Source of the DNA: Chryseobacterium sp.
GTDB lineage: Bacteria; Bacteroidota; Bacteroidia; Flavobacteriales; Weeksellaceae
Direction of reading: 5' to 3'
Assembly: GCA_031277615.1 (NCBI GenBank)
Contig: JAITMC010000043.1
Span: 1-64,000 of the forward strand
DNA length: 64,000 nucleotides
The stretch's first letter is position 1. The number at the start of each line of letters is the position of its first letter. Below the pieces are notes generated by a model that was given only the letters and a program-made list of their open reading frames with translations, ran no database searches and had not been told where the DNA came from. Shown here one piece after another: positions 1 to 8,271 of the stretch. The translations under genes were made by a program, and so were the position numbers.

Positions 1-257
1 ATCCAAAATTGGGGCATTGTCCTCAACCAATTTATGCTTATTTTTGAAAAAAGGCTCAGATTATAAAAGCCAAGCCTAACTTTTTAACTTACACACTTTG
101 TGGGATAGTGTCTTTTTATCGTAGTATGGCTGACATTTTAACCTATCAAAGTCTTTCCTCTATTTCACAAACCTTCAAAAATGATATATCCGATTGAGAA
201 AAAGCTTTTAAAAGTTCATTCCGGATCTTATTGTAATTATCTGACATAATATTCATT

Positions 258-297
258 AAAAAAACGGGACAGACCTGCTTATTCACAAGTCTGCCCC
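258..297 (-). terminator. Terminator after slipin gene
   Basis: On the minus strand a GC-rich stem (GGGGCAGAC pairing with GTCTGTCCC) is followed by a run of seven T. It sits just past the stop codon of the slipin gene. Confidence 0.75.
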
Positions 298-318
298 TAT
301 GGTGATGGTTATCAGTTT

Positions 319-1416
319 CTATTTGGCAAAAATTTCTTTCAGCTGGGCAACGATATTGCTGTTTCCGGAAACGGTGATATCGCCGATCTTTTCTGCGATC
401 TTCTCCATATATTCCATTTCTTTCAGTTTCCACAGCACTTCATTTTCTTCCATCAGTTTTGCGGTATTCAAAAGGCTTCTTGTGGAAGCGGTTTCTTCAC
501 GACGCATAATGCTGTTGGCCTGAGCTTTTTTCTCTGCAATCAGCACCTGGTTGATGATGTCTTTCATTTCTCCGGTCAGGATCACGTCACGGATTCCGGC
601 ATCGGACACTTTCAGTCCCAGATCTTCACCTTTGTTTCCAAAGTTTTCCAGGATTTCTTTTCCCACTGCATCTTTTTTCAACAGCAATTCATCCAGGGTA
701 AGAGCTCCCACGAATTCACGCAGGGCCAGCTGCATCAGGATATACAGTTGCTTATCATATTCTTTATTCTGCATCAGGGCTTTTTCCACATCGGTGATCT
801 GGAAGCTCACATAGAAATTGATACGAAGCATGGCTTTATCTTTTGTTAAAAGTTCCTGTCCGGCAATTTCCATCTGTTGCAAACGGATATCGGCATATTT
901 TACTTCCACTGGAATTTCATTCACCCAGAAGCTGTATGTTCCCGGTTCCAGCACTTTCGTCAGTTTCCCGTCGATAAGCAATAATCCTTTATATTGGTTG
1001 GCAATTGAGAATTTTCTTACGAAGTTTCTCAGCATCGCATTTTCCAGAACGGATCCGGATACGTTTTCGGTGATTTCCACTTTGGTAAGGTCAATTTTCT
1101 GGAATTCTCTTTTCAGGATGTCTTTCCAGAATGCATATTGTCCTACTTTCAGAACTTCTTTGAAGATTCCGTTTTCATAGACCAGTACGATTTCGCCGTC
1201 TTTTACATCAATTACCTGTAACATGGTGCTTAGTTGTTCGTTTTTAAGAATCAGGTTTAAGTCTTCAGGAGCATGAAATGCTGATTTCATGTCATGAATC
1301 GTAATATTTTTATTTCCGAAAATCCAGTAATTTCCTTCTTTAAGGATCTGAATAAGATTTCCGTTCTGGAAAACAAGACCGGTCTGATACGCTTTAACTG
1401 TAATTTTTTTCAACAT
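319..1416 (-). CDS. Slipin / SPFH (band 7) domain protein
   Basis: A 365-residue protein of the stomatin-like slipin group. The SPFH domain occupies roughly residues 125-320, followed by a charged helical tail. The stretch around residue 305-325 (RREETASTRSLLNTAKLMEEN) is typical of slipins. The N-terminal 120 residues hold two shorter repeats resembling the start of the domain, and no clear membrane segment is seen. Known family role: scaffolds at membranes, often paired with proteases; in some bacteria slipins occur in RNA-repair loci with RtcB or Ro proteins (from memory). Here the gene lies directly downstream of a unit of permuted tRNA-like genes on the same strand, separated from it by a terminator and about 350 bp, so a link to RNA metabolism is an inference. 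It starts with ATG and has its own terminator. Confidence 0.85.
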   Translation of the reverse strand: MLKKITVKAYQTGLVFQNGNLIQILKEGNYWIFGNKNITIHDMKSAFHAPEDLNLILKNEQLSTMLQVIDVKDGEIVLVYENGIFKEVLKVGQYAFWKDILKREFQKIDLTKVEITENVSGSVLENAMLRNFVRKFSIANQYKGLLLIDGKLTKVLEPGTYSFWVNEIPVEVKYADIRLQQMEIAGQELLTKDKAMLRINFYVSFQITDVEKALMQNKEYDKQLYILMQLALREFVGALTLDELLLKKDAVGKEILENFGNKGEDLGLKVSDAGIRDVILTGEMKDIINQVLIAEKKAQANSIMRREETASTRSLLNTAKLMEENEVLWKLKEMEYMEKIAEKIGDITVSGNSNIVAQLKEIFAK

Positions 1417-1763
1417 TTCTAATTGTATTTTTTGATTATTATTTATTTAAAAAAGGGAAAAACCAGATTTTTTCTTTCAAAAACAACGGAAGAAAAGGAT
1501 CTCAGAAAATTCGTTCCGTCCCCGAACAGCTTTCAGGATGGTTTTGTTAACTTTATCTTTTTATATTCTGTTTCTTCTGAAACGCCTATAAAAATCTTTC
1601 ATCAACCTTATTCATCTGATCAGGTCTGTTCTTAAGACCGGTCTCCTTTTCAGAAAAATCTTTTCCTGCAGGTCTTTTCAAAATGCTGATCCAACAGCTG
1701 AAAAAAACCGGATTTTCCTGTTATAAAGATGTTTTTTAATGAGAAACATTTAAAACTCGGCAT

Positions 1764-1790
1764 AAAAAAATAGATTTTGAGTCTATTTCA
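1764..1790 (-). terminator. Terminator of the permuted tRNA unit
   Basis: On the minus strand AAATAGA and TCTATTT form a 7-bp stem with a 7-nt loop, followed by further T. It starts seven bases after the anticodon arm of the second permuted tRNA, so that RNA unit ends before the slipin gene. Confidence 0.65.
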
Positions 1791-1796
1791 ATAATA

Positions 1797-1866
1797 CTGC
1801 AGTCGTAGTGCAGCGCGTCAACCATTCCGCCTTACCAACCGAATTGGCAGTGGGATTCGAACCCAC
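1797..1866 (-). tRNA. Circularly permuted tRNA-Arg(ACG)-like gene
   Basis: Read on the minus strand the T arm comes first (1866-1850, GTGGG / CCCAC stem, loop TTCGAAT), then a 3' acceptor strand TGCCAAT (1849-1843), then only three bases (TCG), then a 5' acceptor strand GTTGGTA (1839-1833) that pairs with it over all 7 positions. After A8 G9 come a D arm (GCG/CGC stem, loop with GG), and an anticodon arm (1813-1797) with a perfect CTGCA/TGCAG stem and loop CTACGAC, anticodon ACG. All tRNA parts except the variable loop are found, but in 3'-half/5'-half order. Conventional reading fails because the T arm's acceptor strand does not pair with the preceding 5' strand. Maturation would require joining at the variable loop. 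Ends are inferred. Confidence 0.6.
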
Positions 1867-1867
1867 A

Positions 1868-1945
1868 ATCATAAACTATTACTCTACCCACTGAGTTATA
1901 TTCCCTGTTCAGGAAATAGAAGGATTCGAACCTTCGACACATAGC
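1868..1945 (-). tRNA. Circularly permuted tRNA-like gene, split in the anticodon loop
   Basis: In minus-strand order: GCTAT (1945-1941, 3' side of an anticodon stem), five variable bases, T arm GAAGG/CCTTC with loop TTCGAAT (1935-1919), 3' acceptor strand TATTTCC (1918-1912), a 6-base linker, then 5' acceptor strand GGGAATA (1905-1899), TA, D arm with ACTC/GAGT stem, and ATAGT (1879-1875). TATTTCC pairs with GGGAATA over 7 positions and ATAGT pairs with GCTAT over 5, both with one wobble pair. Two independent helices therefore support a permuted cloverleaf opened in the anticodon loop. The bases after ATAGT (TTATGAT) would give anticodon AUG if they all belong to the loop, but the exact join is unknown. 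Confidence 0.6.
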
Positions 1946-2115
1946 GCATGGAACTTTATGGAAAATTCCTAACCTTCAGACCTGCTGAACAGAAGAACAT
2001 CATATCTCTCAATAATGCCGCCTGCAATGGTGCTATACAGAAACACTCCAACATGGCCTGTCTGATATTTTGACTAAAATCTGTTTTTCAAAATTTTAGT
2101 GTTCTTTCATTTTGA
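1946..2115 (-). ncRNA. Leader of the permuted tRNA transcript
   Basis: About 170 bases lie between the promoter-like box and the first tRNA half, with no ORF. An 8-bp hairpin (GGAATTTT with AAAGTTCC) lies just before the first tRNA half. CTGTTCAG (about 1992-1985) is complementary to the linker between the two halves of the first permuted tRNA. No T loop is visible here. The function is unknown. Confidence 0.35.
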
Positions 2116-2118
2116 TGA

Positions 2119-2128
2119 TGCAAAGTAA
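2119..2128 (-). promoter_or_regulatory. Promoter-like -7 box shared with the large tRNA array
   Basis: On the minus strand the sequence reads TTACTTTGCA, close to the Bacteroidota TAnnTTTG box. The identical 10-mer lies upstream of the large tRNA array at 13121-13130. Here it would drive the permuted tRNA unit. Confidence 0.4.
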
Positions 2129-2275
2129 GAAGCAAATTGCGCAATCTTTTTGCGCAGTTTAAAAAATTTAAAAAAATATTGATATTTTCTGTCAGAAATG
2201 CCTGATTATTATTTCAACCAATCATCACCTCAACAAAAAAAACAATAAAATAAAACTACAATTCATTAAATTACA

Positions 2276-2283
2276 TATATTTG
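2276..2283 (+). promoter_or_regulatory. TAnnTTTG promoter box for the MarR operon
   Basis: TATATTTG, a perfect match to the Bacteroidota -7 consensus, 36 bases before the ATG of the MarR gene. Most of 1417-2319 outside the tRNA unit is AT-rich and shows no other gene. Confidence 0.55.
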
Positions 2284-2319
2284 CAAAATAAAAATACTTG
2301 ATAAGTCAAATATAAATCA

Positions 2320-2751
2320 ATGATAACTACAGAATTATTATTTTTAATGAATATTCACAAAGTGCAGGCTGTGGTCTCCAGAAAGTTTGATTCTCTGAGT
2401 ACACACGGCCTCGGGTTCAATGATTTTATGATTCTTTATATTCTTTACCAATCGTCTGGCAGCAGGATGCGGAGGATAGATCTGGCGGAGAAGACCGGAC
2501 TGACGGCTTCGGGCATTACAAGGCTTCTCAATCCGTTGGAAAAAACGGGGCTGGTGTCCCGGGAAGCCAATGAAAGGGATGCAAGAGTAAGCTATGTTGT
2601 GATGACCGATACCGGCAAAAGAATATTTGAAGAAGCTGTTACCACGGCAGAACATATTACGAAAGGAATTCTACCTCCTTCAGCCAGACAGACCAAGCAG
2701 CTTCAGACTGCTTCTGCTCTTTTGAATGAGCTGGGAGGAAATTTACCATGA
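2320..2751 (+). CDS. MarR-family transcriptional regulator
   Basis: A 143-residue winged-helix repressor. Residues about 35-105 give the MarR core: a recognition helix segment ending in TASGITRLLNPLEKTGLV and a wing with a conserved ER-D-AR motif. Family role: dimeric repressor responding to small molecules. It begins the cluster and is followed 10 bases later by a GIY-YIG-like gene and then an alpha/beta hydrolase, so it probably regulates itself and these two genes. The ligand is unknown. The ATG start agrees with the promoter box at 2276. Confidence 0.9.
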   Translation: MITTELLFLMNIHKVQAVVSRKFDSLSTHGLGFNDFMILYILYQSSGSRMRRIDLAEKTGLTASGITRLLNPLEKTGLVSREANERDARVSYVVMTDTGKRIFEEAVTTAEHITKGILPPSARQTKQLQTASALLNELGGNLP

Positions 2752-2761
2752 TCTATAAACT

Positions 2762-3100
2762 ATGAAAAATGTATTAAGACAGCAGCTCAGAGAAGATGCG
2801 AAAAATCATCCGGTTACCATGGGTGTTCTTCAAATAACGAATATCATCAACGGAAAGCAATATATTAAAGGAGCTTTGAACCTGGAAGCGCTGGTGAATA
2901 AAATAAATTTTTCCCTGAATATCGGACAGTTTACCCATCCGCTACTCCAGAAGGAGTGGACGGAATATGGAAGTGAGGCCTTTATTTTTGAATTTGCTAC
3001 CGTTATTCATGTTGATGAAAATCCCTACATCAATTACCGGCAGGAAATATCAAAGGCAGAACAGGCTTTAACGGCTGAATCTACAGCAGAACTGTATTGA
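2762..3100 (+). CDS. GIY-YIG-like small protein
   Basis: A 112-residue protein resembling small stand-alone GIY-YIG nuclease-fold proteins. The N-terminal strand reads MGVLQITN, followed by INGKQYIKGALNLE in the place of the second YIG strand, then a helix and HPLLQKEWTEYGSEAFIFE, a segment typical of this family. The catalytic GIY and YIG tyrosines are changed (GVL, YIK), so nuclease activity is doubtful. It sits between MarR and hydrolase genes with spacings of 10 and 7 bases, so co-transcription is likely. The role is unknown. Confidence 0.65.
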   Translation: MKNVLRQQLREDAKNHPVTMGVLQITNIINGKQYIKGALNLEALVNKINFSLNIGQFTHPLLQKEWTEYGSEAFIFEFATVIHVDENPYINYRQEISKAEQALTAESTAELY

Positions 3101-3107
3101 AAATTTT

Positions 3108-4019
3108 ATGATGAAAACTGTAAGAATTAACCGGACCGATCTGTGCTATGAGATTTTCGGTGAAGAGCATGATGTACCTATTCTTCTGATCTCCGGATTG
3201 GGAAGCCAGATGATCCGCTGGGAGGATTCTTTTTGTGAGCTGCTTTCCGGGAAAGGGTTCAGGGTGATCCGTTTTGATAACAGGGATTCGGGATGCTCTG
3301 TTTTCTATCCTGAAAAAGATCTGGATTTCAACCGTGATATCCACGAGATTTTTTCTTCTCTTCAGAAGGAAGGTATTCCTTATTCACTGATGGATATGGC
3401 AGAAGATGTGATCGGGCTGATGGATCATCTGAATATTGAGAAAGCTCATATTGCGGGCCGATCAATGGGTGGTATTATTGCCCAGCTTTTGGGTGCTAAT
3501 TTTCCTGAAAGGATTCTGACTTTAACCATCATCATGTCCACTTCTTTACATCCGGCTTTGCCTCCTGCTGATCCTGAGGTGATGGCTATGATGATGAAAC
3601 CTTCCGCAGATCCGGTTTCGGACAGGGCACTGCATATCCGGGAAAAACTGGATTTCGCCCATACCATTTCGGGCAGCCTTTATCCTGCCGATCCGAATGT
3701 GGAAACAGAACTGATTGAAAAGGAGCTCAGCCGTTCTTCCGGCGCTTCTTTTTTTTTAAGACAGGTTATTGCGATGGGAACGATGCAGTATAATCCGGAA
3801 ATGCTGAAAAAAATCAAAGCTCCCACCCTGATTATCCACGGAACAGAGGATCCGATATTTCATCCGGACTGCGGAAAGGATCTTGCCCGATCGATTCCTG
3901 ATGCTGAACTGGTATTCATAGAAGGCATGGGACATTCGATCCCGCGTGATCTGTTTGATTTTATCAGTGAGAAAATTTCTGATCATTGCTGCAAAAAGCT
4001 CTATTCGTCTCAAAAATGA
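3108..4019 (+). CDS. Alpha/beta hydrolase
   Basis: A 303-residue alpha/beta-hydrolase fold enzyme. The nucleophile elbow reads GRSMGG near residue 117, the likely acid Asp lies in HGTEDPIF, and the catalytic His in GMGHSIP, close to the C-terminus. The early oxyanion region reads LISGLGSQ. Similar proteins are often annotated as esterases or peroxidase-like hydrolases; the substrate cannot be told. It is the last gene of the MarR cluster. Two adjacent ATGs (3108 and 3111) are possible starts. Cytoplasmic, with no signal peptide. Confidence 0.88.
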   Translation: MMKTVRINRTDLCYEIFGEEHDVPILLISGLGSQMIRWEDSFCELLSGKGFRVIRFDNRDSGCSVFYPEKDLDFNRDIHEIFSSLQKEGIPYSLMDMAEDVIGLMDHLNIEKAHIAGRSMGGIIAQLLGANFPERILTLTIIMSTSLHPALPPADPEVMAMMMKPSADPVSDRALHIREKLDFAHTISGSLYPADPNVETELIEKELSRSSGASFFLRQVIAMGTMQYNPEMLKKIKAPTLIIHGTEDPIFHPDCGKDLARSIPDAELVFIEGMGHSIPRDLFDFISEKISDHCCKKLYSSQK

Positions 4020-4055
4020 CAGAGCCATTAAATTTTATATTTAATCGCAAATACT

Positions 4056-4320
4056 AAGAGCCTGTTTAAGTTTCTAAATTTAATTTTTGTAGAACATTCA
4101 AATTTTTATCTCAATCATATTCTTCAAGAGTAAGGATAGAATCAACTTCGTTGATTCACTGAAGCGTGTGGATAAGCATAAAGCTTCATCAGCGTTATCT
4201 GTAAAATCTGCGTGAAGAAAATATACACAAACATCCGTGGAATCTGTTGGATTTTTTTCAATCCCAGATTCAAGGTTCGACGAATCTAAAAGAAACCAAA
4301 GGACTGATAATCGTATACCC
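4056..4320. repeat. MITE-like repeat, 3'-truncated copy
   Basis: Starts with AAGAGCCTGTTTAAG and closely matches the element at 37398-37764, including an internal palindrome GAATCAACTTCGTTGATTC. The right terminal inverted repeat of the full copy is missing here. An 85-codon reading frame inside it is part of the repeat and is not called. Confidence 0.7.
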
Positions 4321-4387
4321 ATTTTATTCAGTAATTTTTGATTAAAAAGATTCACGCAAAGCTGATCTGAATTTGCCCTTTGAAAAC

Positions 4388-4424
4388 AATAAGGACCATA
4401 CCAATGGTACGATCCTTATTTCAG
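4388..4424 (-). terminator. Terminator of the RNA-processing operon
   Basis: An inverted repeat (AAGGACCATACC with GGTACGATCCTT, loop AAT, two mismatches) lies 22 bases beyond the stop codon of the last operon gene. The T-run is weak on both strands. Confidence 0.5.
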
Positions 4425-4445
4425 ATTAAAGTTTTATCTGTGTTT

Positions 4446-4997
4446 TTAAGCCTGTTTCAGGCACCAGTGAAGGATTTTAGCGATATTCTTCGCATCATCC
4501 ACTCCTCTGTGGTGAGTCCCTTCAAGATTCAGGTTCAGTTCGCCTAAAGCTCTGGCCATTCCCACACTTTTTCTGACGGTGGGATGCAGTTCGCCGAACA
4601 GGGTTTTCACATTGATATGGTCGTCATTCAGCGGATAGTCTACATTGAATCTTCTGGCCTGGCTTTGCAGCATATTCAGGTCGTAGTTTCCGTAGCTGGC
4701 CCAGGTAAGTTCCTCGGAATCATATTCGGCCCGCAGGATATCCAGGGCATCTTCCAGCATAACGCCTTCCTCGTCCAGCATTTTCTGGGTAATGGAAGTC
4801 AGTTCGGTACAGAACGGGCTTACCGTGGAATACCTGGGCTTTACCAGAATTCCTTCATTTCTGGAGATCCGGCCGGTAGCTGCGTTCATGATGCAGACTC
4901 CGATCTCGATGATCTCGCTTTCCTGACCTCTGGGCGGACGGCTGTCCCAGCACGTGGCTTCAAGGTCTATAATCAATATATTTTCTGTTGTTTTCAT
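4446..4997 (-). CDS. DEDDh 3'-5' exonuclease, KapD/ERI1-like
   Basis: A 183-residue RNase T/DnaQ-superfamily exonuclease. Exo I reads IIDLEATCWD (residues 8-17) with the catalytic D and E. Exo II is the ASYGNYDLN segment near residue 102, and Exo III is HHRGVDDAKN near residue 161, whose His and Asp fit the DEDDh type. Known relatives (ERI1, KapD) trim RNA 3' ends. It is the last gene of the operon below the 14-tRNA array. A paralogue of equal length lies upstream at 8272-8817. Inference: trimming of damaged or precursor tRNA 3' ends. Confidence 0.88.
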   Translation of the reverse strand: MKTTENILIIDLEATCWDSRPPRGQESEIIEIGVCIMNAATGRISRNEGILVKPRYSTVSPFCTELTSITQKMLDEEGVMLEDALDILRAEYDSEELTWASYGNYDLNMLQSQARRFNVDYPLNDDHINVKTLFGELHPTVRKSVGMARALGELNLNLEGTHHRGVDDAKNIAKILHWCLKQA

Positions 4998-5092
4998 TTG
5001 TTTAGATTTGTTTAAAGATGGAAGACGGAAATCAATAGGATGTTTATCAATTTCTTTCCGACAGGTTTCCGTCTCTCTTCTTTATTTTAGAA

Positions 5093-5683
5093 TTAGTTTC
5101 TGGGCGCAAATGGCGGCGTCCATTTTTTCCGTTTCATAATTTCTTTGACTTCTTCGTAAGAGATCGGGTAAAAATTATGACAATCTACCCCCACGTCAAA
5201 GCTCAGGGCCATTTCATCATCCGGTAATGTTCCGTGTGAGTGGCCGTAGAGCTGCCATACTCCGCGGTGAGAACCGTTCCAGCTGCGCATGGCGTAATGC
5301 AGAAGAATAATTTTCTGGTTCCCGTTGCTGTTTTCAGGTTCATCAACTCTCAGTTCGTGGTAATCCCTGATGGATTCGAAACGTTTGGGATAGGTAAGGG
5401 CTGCGCCTTCGTGGTTTCCTTTGATCAGGTGGATGTTACCGTTCAGTCTGTCGAGAACATCTTTGGTAAAATCGGGTTTACCGAGGCTGATATCCCCTAA
5501 ATGGTAGACCGTATCATGGGCTTCGATTTTCTCATTCCATCTTCTGATGAGCTCTTCATTCATTTCTTCCAATGATTCAAAGGGTCTTTCTGAGAATTTT
5601 ATAATATTGGCATGACCGAAATGATGGTCTGCCGTGAAAAAAATATTAGGTTTCATTTTTTTAATGGTTTTTAGTTCAGTCAT
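5093..5683 (-). CDS. Calcineurin-like metallophosphoesterase
   Basis: A 196-residue two-metal phosphoesterase with all the standard motifs: DHHFGH near residue 19, GD in YHLGDIS, GNHE near residue 90, HYA, and GHSHG near residue 149. Related stand-alone enzymes act on phosphodiesters or phosphoproteins; the substrate here is unknown. In an RNA-ligase operon, removal of 2',3'-cyclic or terminal phosphates is a plausible role (inference). Two in-frame ATGs, at 5683 and 5656, are possible; the second gives the usual N-terminus MKPNIFF. Confidence 0.85.
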   Translation of the reverse strand: MTELKTIKKMKPNIFFTADHHFGHANIIKFSERPFESLEEMNEELIRRWNEKIEAHDTVYHLGDISLGKPDFTKDVLDRLNGNIHLIKGNHEGAALTYPKRFESIRDYHELRVDEPENSNGNQKIILLHYAMRSWNGSHRGVWQLYGHSHGTLPDDEMALSFDVGVDCHNFYPISYEEVKEIMKRKKWTPPFAPRN

Positions 5684-5727
5684 AAAACACTCTGTTAATC
5701 AGGCTTTATGATTGTAAAGTTTAATTA

Positions 5728-6681
5728 CTAATTGTTTTTAACTGTCTGAAATGCTTTATAAAAAGCTGTTTCAATTTCCTGTACATCGCTTTCAGTATAT
5801 CTTCTCGAAAAGTGAACCGGAATGGCTTCTTTTACTCCACACTCGTTCATGATTTTTCCGGAAGCAGAGGCAAAGCTGTGGTAATTCACGGTTGCCAATT
5901 CCCGGTCTTCATCTTTATAAAAGGTTTCAATATATACTTTATCCGCTCCTTTGAAAACCGTTTTTATCTTTTCATAGTTGCCTTCAGAAACTGCATGATC
6001 CATGATAATACCCAATTTAAAACCTTCGGTGCGTGTTAAATGATAAAACAGATCGGAAGCCTTATACCCTGTTCCTTCAATTTCAATTTCTTTATCTGAT
6101 TGGTTATTTTCAAAAGCGGTTTTCAGTTCGCTGATCCATTTTCCTTTTTTAAATTCCGAAGCCTGTTCATGGAAGGTCACAGCATCTTTTTCTTTGAATA
6201 GATAGGCAACAGAAGCAGTCTTATGATCGAGAATGGCAAAGTCAACTTCCACGGATTCATCTTTAAAAAGGAAATCCTGGGTTCCCGCCGGCTCTGCATT
6301 CCAGAATGGAGGATGTATTGTATAGATATTGATTCTGTCTTCTGATACGATTTCTCGGATCTCATACTCAATTGCGCCTTCATCAATTAAATTCCAGGTG
6401 TAGGATTTTAATCTGGCCTGAACCTGGTGGTGGATATTTTCCGGACCGCAGATCACTACTTTTTCTCCGCTCCCGATCTGATGCCTGAATATTCCGTCGA
6501 AATTGGAAAAATGGTCGATATGGGTATGACTGATGAATACGGCCGACACCGACTGTACTTCTTTCACGGTCAATAAACTTGCTTCTCCGCAATCGCACAA
6601 ATAATGTTTTGCGGAATTCGGGATTTTTATCAATATGCTGATGTCTTCTTTGATGAGACTTTTTATTTCTGCCTGTAACAT
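5728..6681 (-). CDS. MBL-fold metallo-hydrolase, RNase Z-like
   Basis: A 317-residue metallo-beta-lactamase fold protein. The zinc motif reads SHTHIDHF near residue 52. A later segment has IMDHAVSEGN, and a C-terminal HFSRRY gives another His. The overall layout resembles RNase Z and related phosphodiesterases. tRNase Z removes tRNA 3' trailers, which would suit a locus with 14 tRNA genes whose 3' ends lack an encoded CCA. This is an inference; the enzyme could act on other phosphodiesters. It lies between the RNA ligase and the phosphoesterase. Confidence 0.8.
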   Translation of the reverse strand: MLQAEIKSLIKEDISILIKIPNSAKHYLCDCGEASLLTVKEVQSVSAVFISHTHIDHFSNFDGIFRHQIGSGEKVVICGPENIHHQVQARLKSYTWNLIDEGAIEYEIREIVSEDRINIYTIHPPFWNAEPAGTQDFLFKDESVEVDFAILDHKTASVAYLFKEKDAVTFHEQASEFKKGKWISELKTAFENNQSDKEIEIEGTGYKASDLFYHLTRTEGFKLGIIMDHAVSEGNYEKIKTVFKGADKVYIETFYKDEDRELATVNYHSFASASGKIMNECGVKEAIPVHFSRRYTESDVQEIETAFYKAFQTVKNN

Positions 6682-6765
6682 TGTTCTGTTTTTTTAACCA
6701 CAAAAGTTATCATTTTTGCAGTATGATTAAATACATAAAAAAGTTTCGGTAAATATTTACCGAAA

Positions 6766-7782
6766 CTACACTTTAAGAGTCATTAACTCTTCTTTTACCA
6801 CATCAATGGCTAAAGCATTCAATTTTTTGTTGATTCTTTTCTGCTCTTCTTTTTCTATTGCTGTAAAAGCATCCGGGAAATCCTTTTCAAAATCGGTCAG
6901 GATATCCTGTGAGAAAAGACCAATTACTCTGCCTGTCATTTTAGGCTCAAACTCACCGATCTTGCTCATCACGTTATTCAGTCTGTTTGCAGTAGCATAT
7001 TGCTGAATTTCATTCCAGATTTCCTGAGCTTTTTCGCTGAAATTAATCTGTTTCTGTACCGTTTTTCTTTCTTTTCTCTCTACTTTGGATTTTTCGACCC
7101 ATTTTTCGTTCTTATTTTTAAGAATAACCCGGGCTCCGTTTCCAAAATAACGGGTTTTCAGAGTCTTGACAATGGTTCCTTCGCACATATTGTCCTCTAT
7201 TTCAGGAAGGCCCAGCCATCGCGGAATTTTTGAGTTGAATACATTCGGGTATTTCAAAGCCTCTTCCAAAGTTCCCTGGAATAAAATTTCAGCATAGAAA
7301 AATCCGGTTTCCTTAAAAATCTGATTCGCTGTGTCTGTATCCAGATAAGTTGTTCCGTTCAGCTTAATATCGAAAGCATAGAATTCATTATGAGGTGCAT
7401 ATTCAACGCCAGCCTGCACTTTTACAGCATCTTTTACGGGAGCTACCTCTTTATGTTTGTAACCGCCACCGAACAATTCACCATAAATCACTACGGTTTC
7501 AAGGTCCGGAAATATGGTTTTTACCTGATGGAACAAATCGGTTACATTCTTTCTGTAACGTTCCAGAATCTGATGGGCGTTAAAAAATTTCTCATCCTTT
7601 TCGATGAAAGCGGTCCGTTTTCCGATCTTAATTTCCTTTCCATCGGTAAAGAAAGAGAAATTGGCACCGTGGACCTTCTCCTGTACAATGAAAACCTCAT
7701 CCCCGAAACCCTGCATCCTGATCTGATCGATCACGCGGGCCTGGTAAGCATTTTCTATAGTGTTGTATGTTTTGAAAATCAT
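6766..7782 (-). CDS. RNA ligase, T4 Rnl2-like
   Basis: A 338-residue ATP-dependent RNA ligase. Motif I reads QEKVHGANFSF, with the lysine that becomes adenylylated. Motif III is the EFYAFDI segment, motif IV is CEGTIVKT, and motif V is ARVILKNKN. A C-terminal helical domain (about 235-338) matches Rnl2-type ligases. Family role: sealing of 3'-OH/5'-phosphate nicks in RNA, best known in repair of cleaved tRNA. The ORF can be extended to a TTG at 7812, but the ATG at 7782 gives the usual N-terminus MIFKTYN. It lies 113 bases after the receiver-like gene, in an operon headed by a tRNA array. Confidence 0.9.
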   Translation of the reverse strand: MIFKTYNTIENAYQARVIDQIRMQGFGDEVFIVQEKVHGANFSFFTDGKEIKIGKRTAFIEKDEKFFNAHQILERYRKNVTDLFHQVKTIFPDLETVVIYGELFGGGYKHKEVAPVKDAVKVQAGVEYAPHNEFYAFDIKLNGTTYLDTDTANQIFKETGFFYAEILFQGTLEEALKYPNVFNSKIPRWLGLPEIEDNMCEGTIVKTLKTRYFGNGARVILKNKNEKWVEKSKVERKERKTVQKQINFSEKAQEIWNEIQQYATANRLNNVMSKIGEFEPKMTGRVIGLFSQDILTDFEKDFPDAFTAIEKEEQKRINKKLNALAIDVVKEELMTLKV

Positions 7783-7895
7783 TTTTTTAGTTTTTTTAAT
7801 GTTGTTCTTCAACCATTAAGTATCGTTAAAACCTCAGGTTTAAAGCTGCGTCTTTTACAATGAAGCTCATCTTAAAAATTAAACCGGTTCTTCAT

Positions 7896-8267
7896 TTAAT
7901 GGTTCTTAAAATTTTTCAATAGGGTAAGAATATTTTCTTTTCCTACGGGGTTCATGGAATGGCAGTAGAATTTCGGTAAATCCAAGCCATTATCCATACA
8001 GTATTCTGTAAGCCATTTTGCACAGTCGTAGCCTGTTTTTTCTACAAACTCCCGGGAATCCTGCTTTATATAATGTTCATCGGCAAGGTCATGATCGAAA
8101 GAGATCATTTCCGGAAGCCCTTTTTCCAGGATTCTGTTGACAAACTGTTCGTAATTCCGTACAATATGCCAGTCTTTTCTGAGGAACATCTCCTGTCTGG
8201 TGTAGTGATACGCTTCGACAGGATATCTTATATCATCCAGAAACACTAATCTTTTTGTCATTTCCAT
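7896..8267 (-). CDS. Cyclic-phosphate-processing receiver-domain protein
   Basis: A 123-residue stand-alone receiver-like protein. Its motifs LVFLDDIRYP, WHIVRNYEQF, ISFDHDLAD and HSMNPVGKENI match the group named cyclic-phosphate-processing receiver domains in RNA-repair loci (recalled from the Burroughs and Aravind work; Pfam cREC). The Asp-rich and His residues would form an active site on 2',3'-cyclic phosphates left by toxin cleavage; this activity is a prediction, not proven here. The gene is 4 bases from the upstream exonuclease gene, so they are co-translated. Confidence 0.8.
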   Translation of the reverse strand: MEMTKRLVFLDDIRYPVEAYHYTRQEMFLRKDWHIVRNYEQFVNRILEKGLPEMISFDHDLADEHYIKQDSREFVEKTGYDCAKWLTEYCMDNGLDLPKFYCHSMNPVGKENILTLLKNFKNH

Positions 8268-8271
8268 TGCT

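Noticed and set aside
1423-1635. 70-codon plus-strand frame between slipin and the tRNA unit
   Set aside because: No start context, low-complexity product, no homology recognised.
4098-4355. 85-codon minus-strand frame
   Set aside because: It lies entirely within the MITE-like repeat, and its translation is shared in part with 37396-37686. No start signal or codon pattern of a gene.
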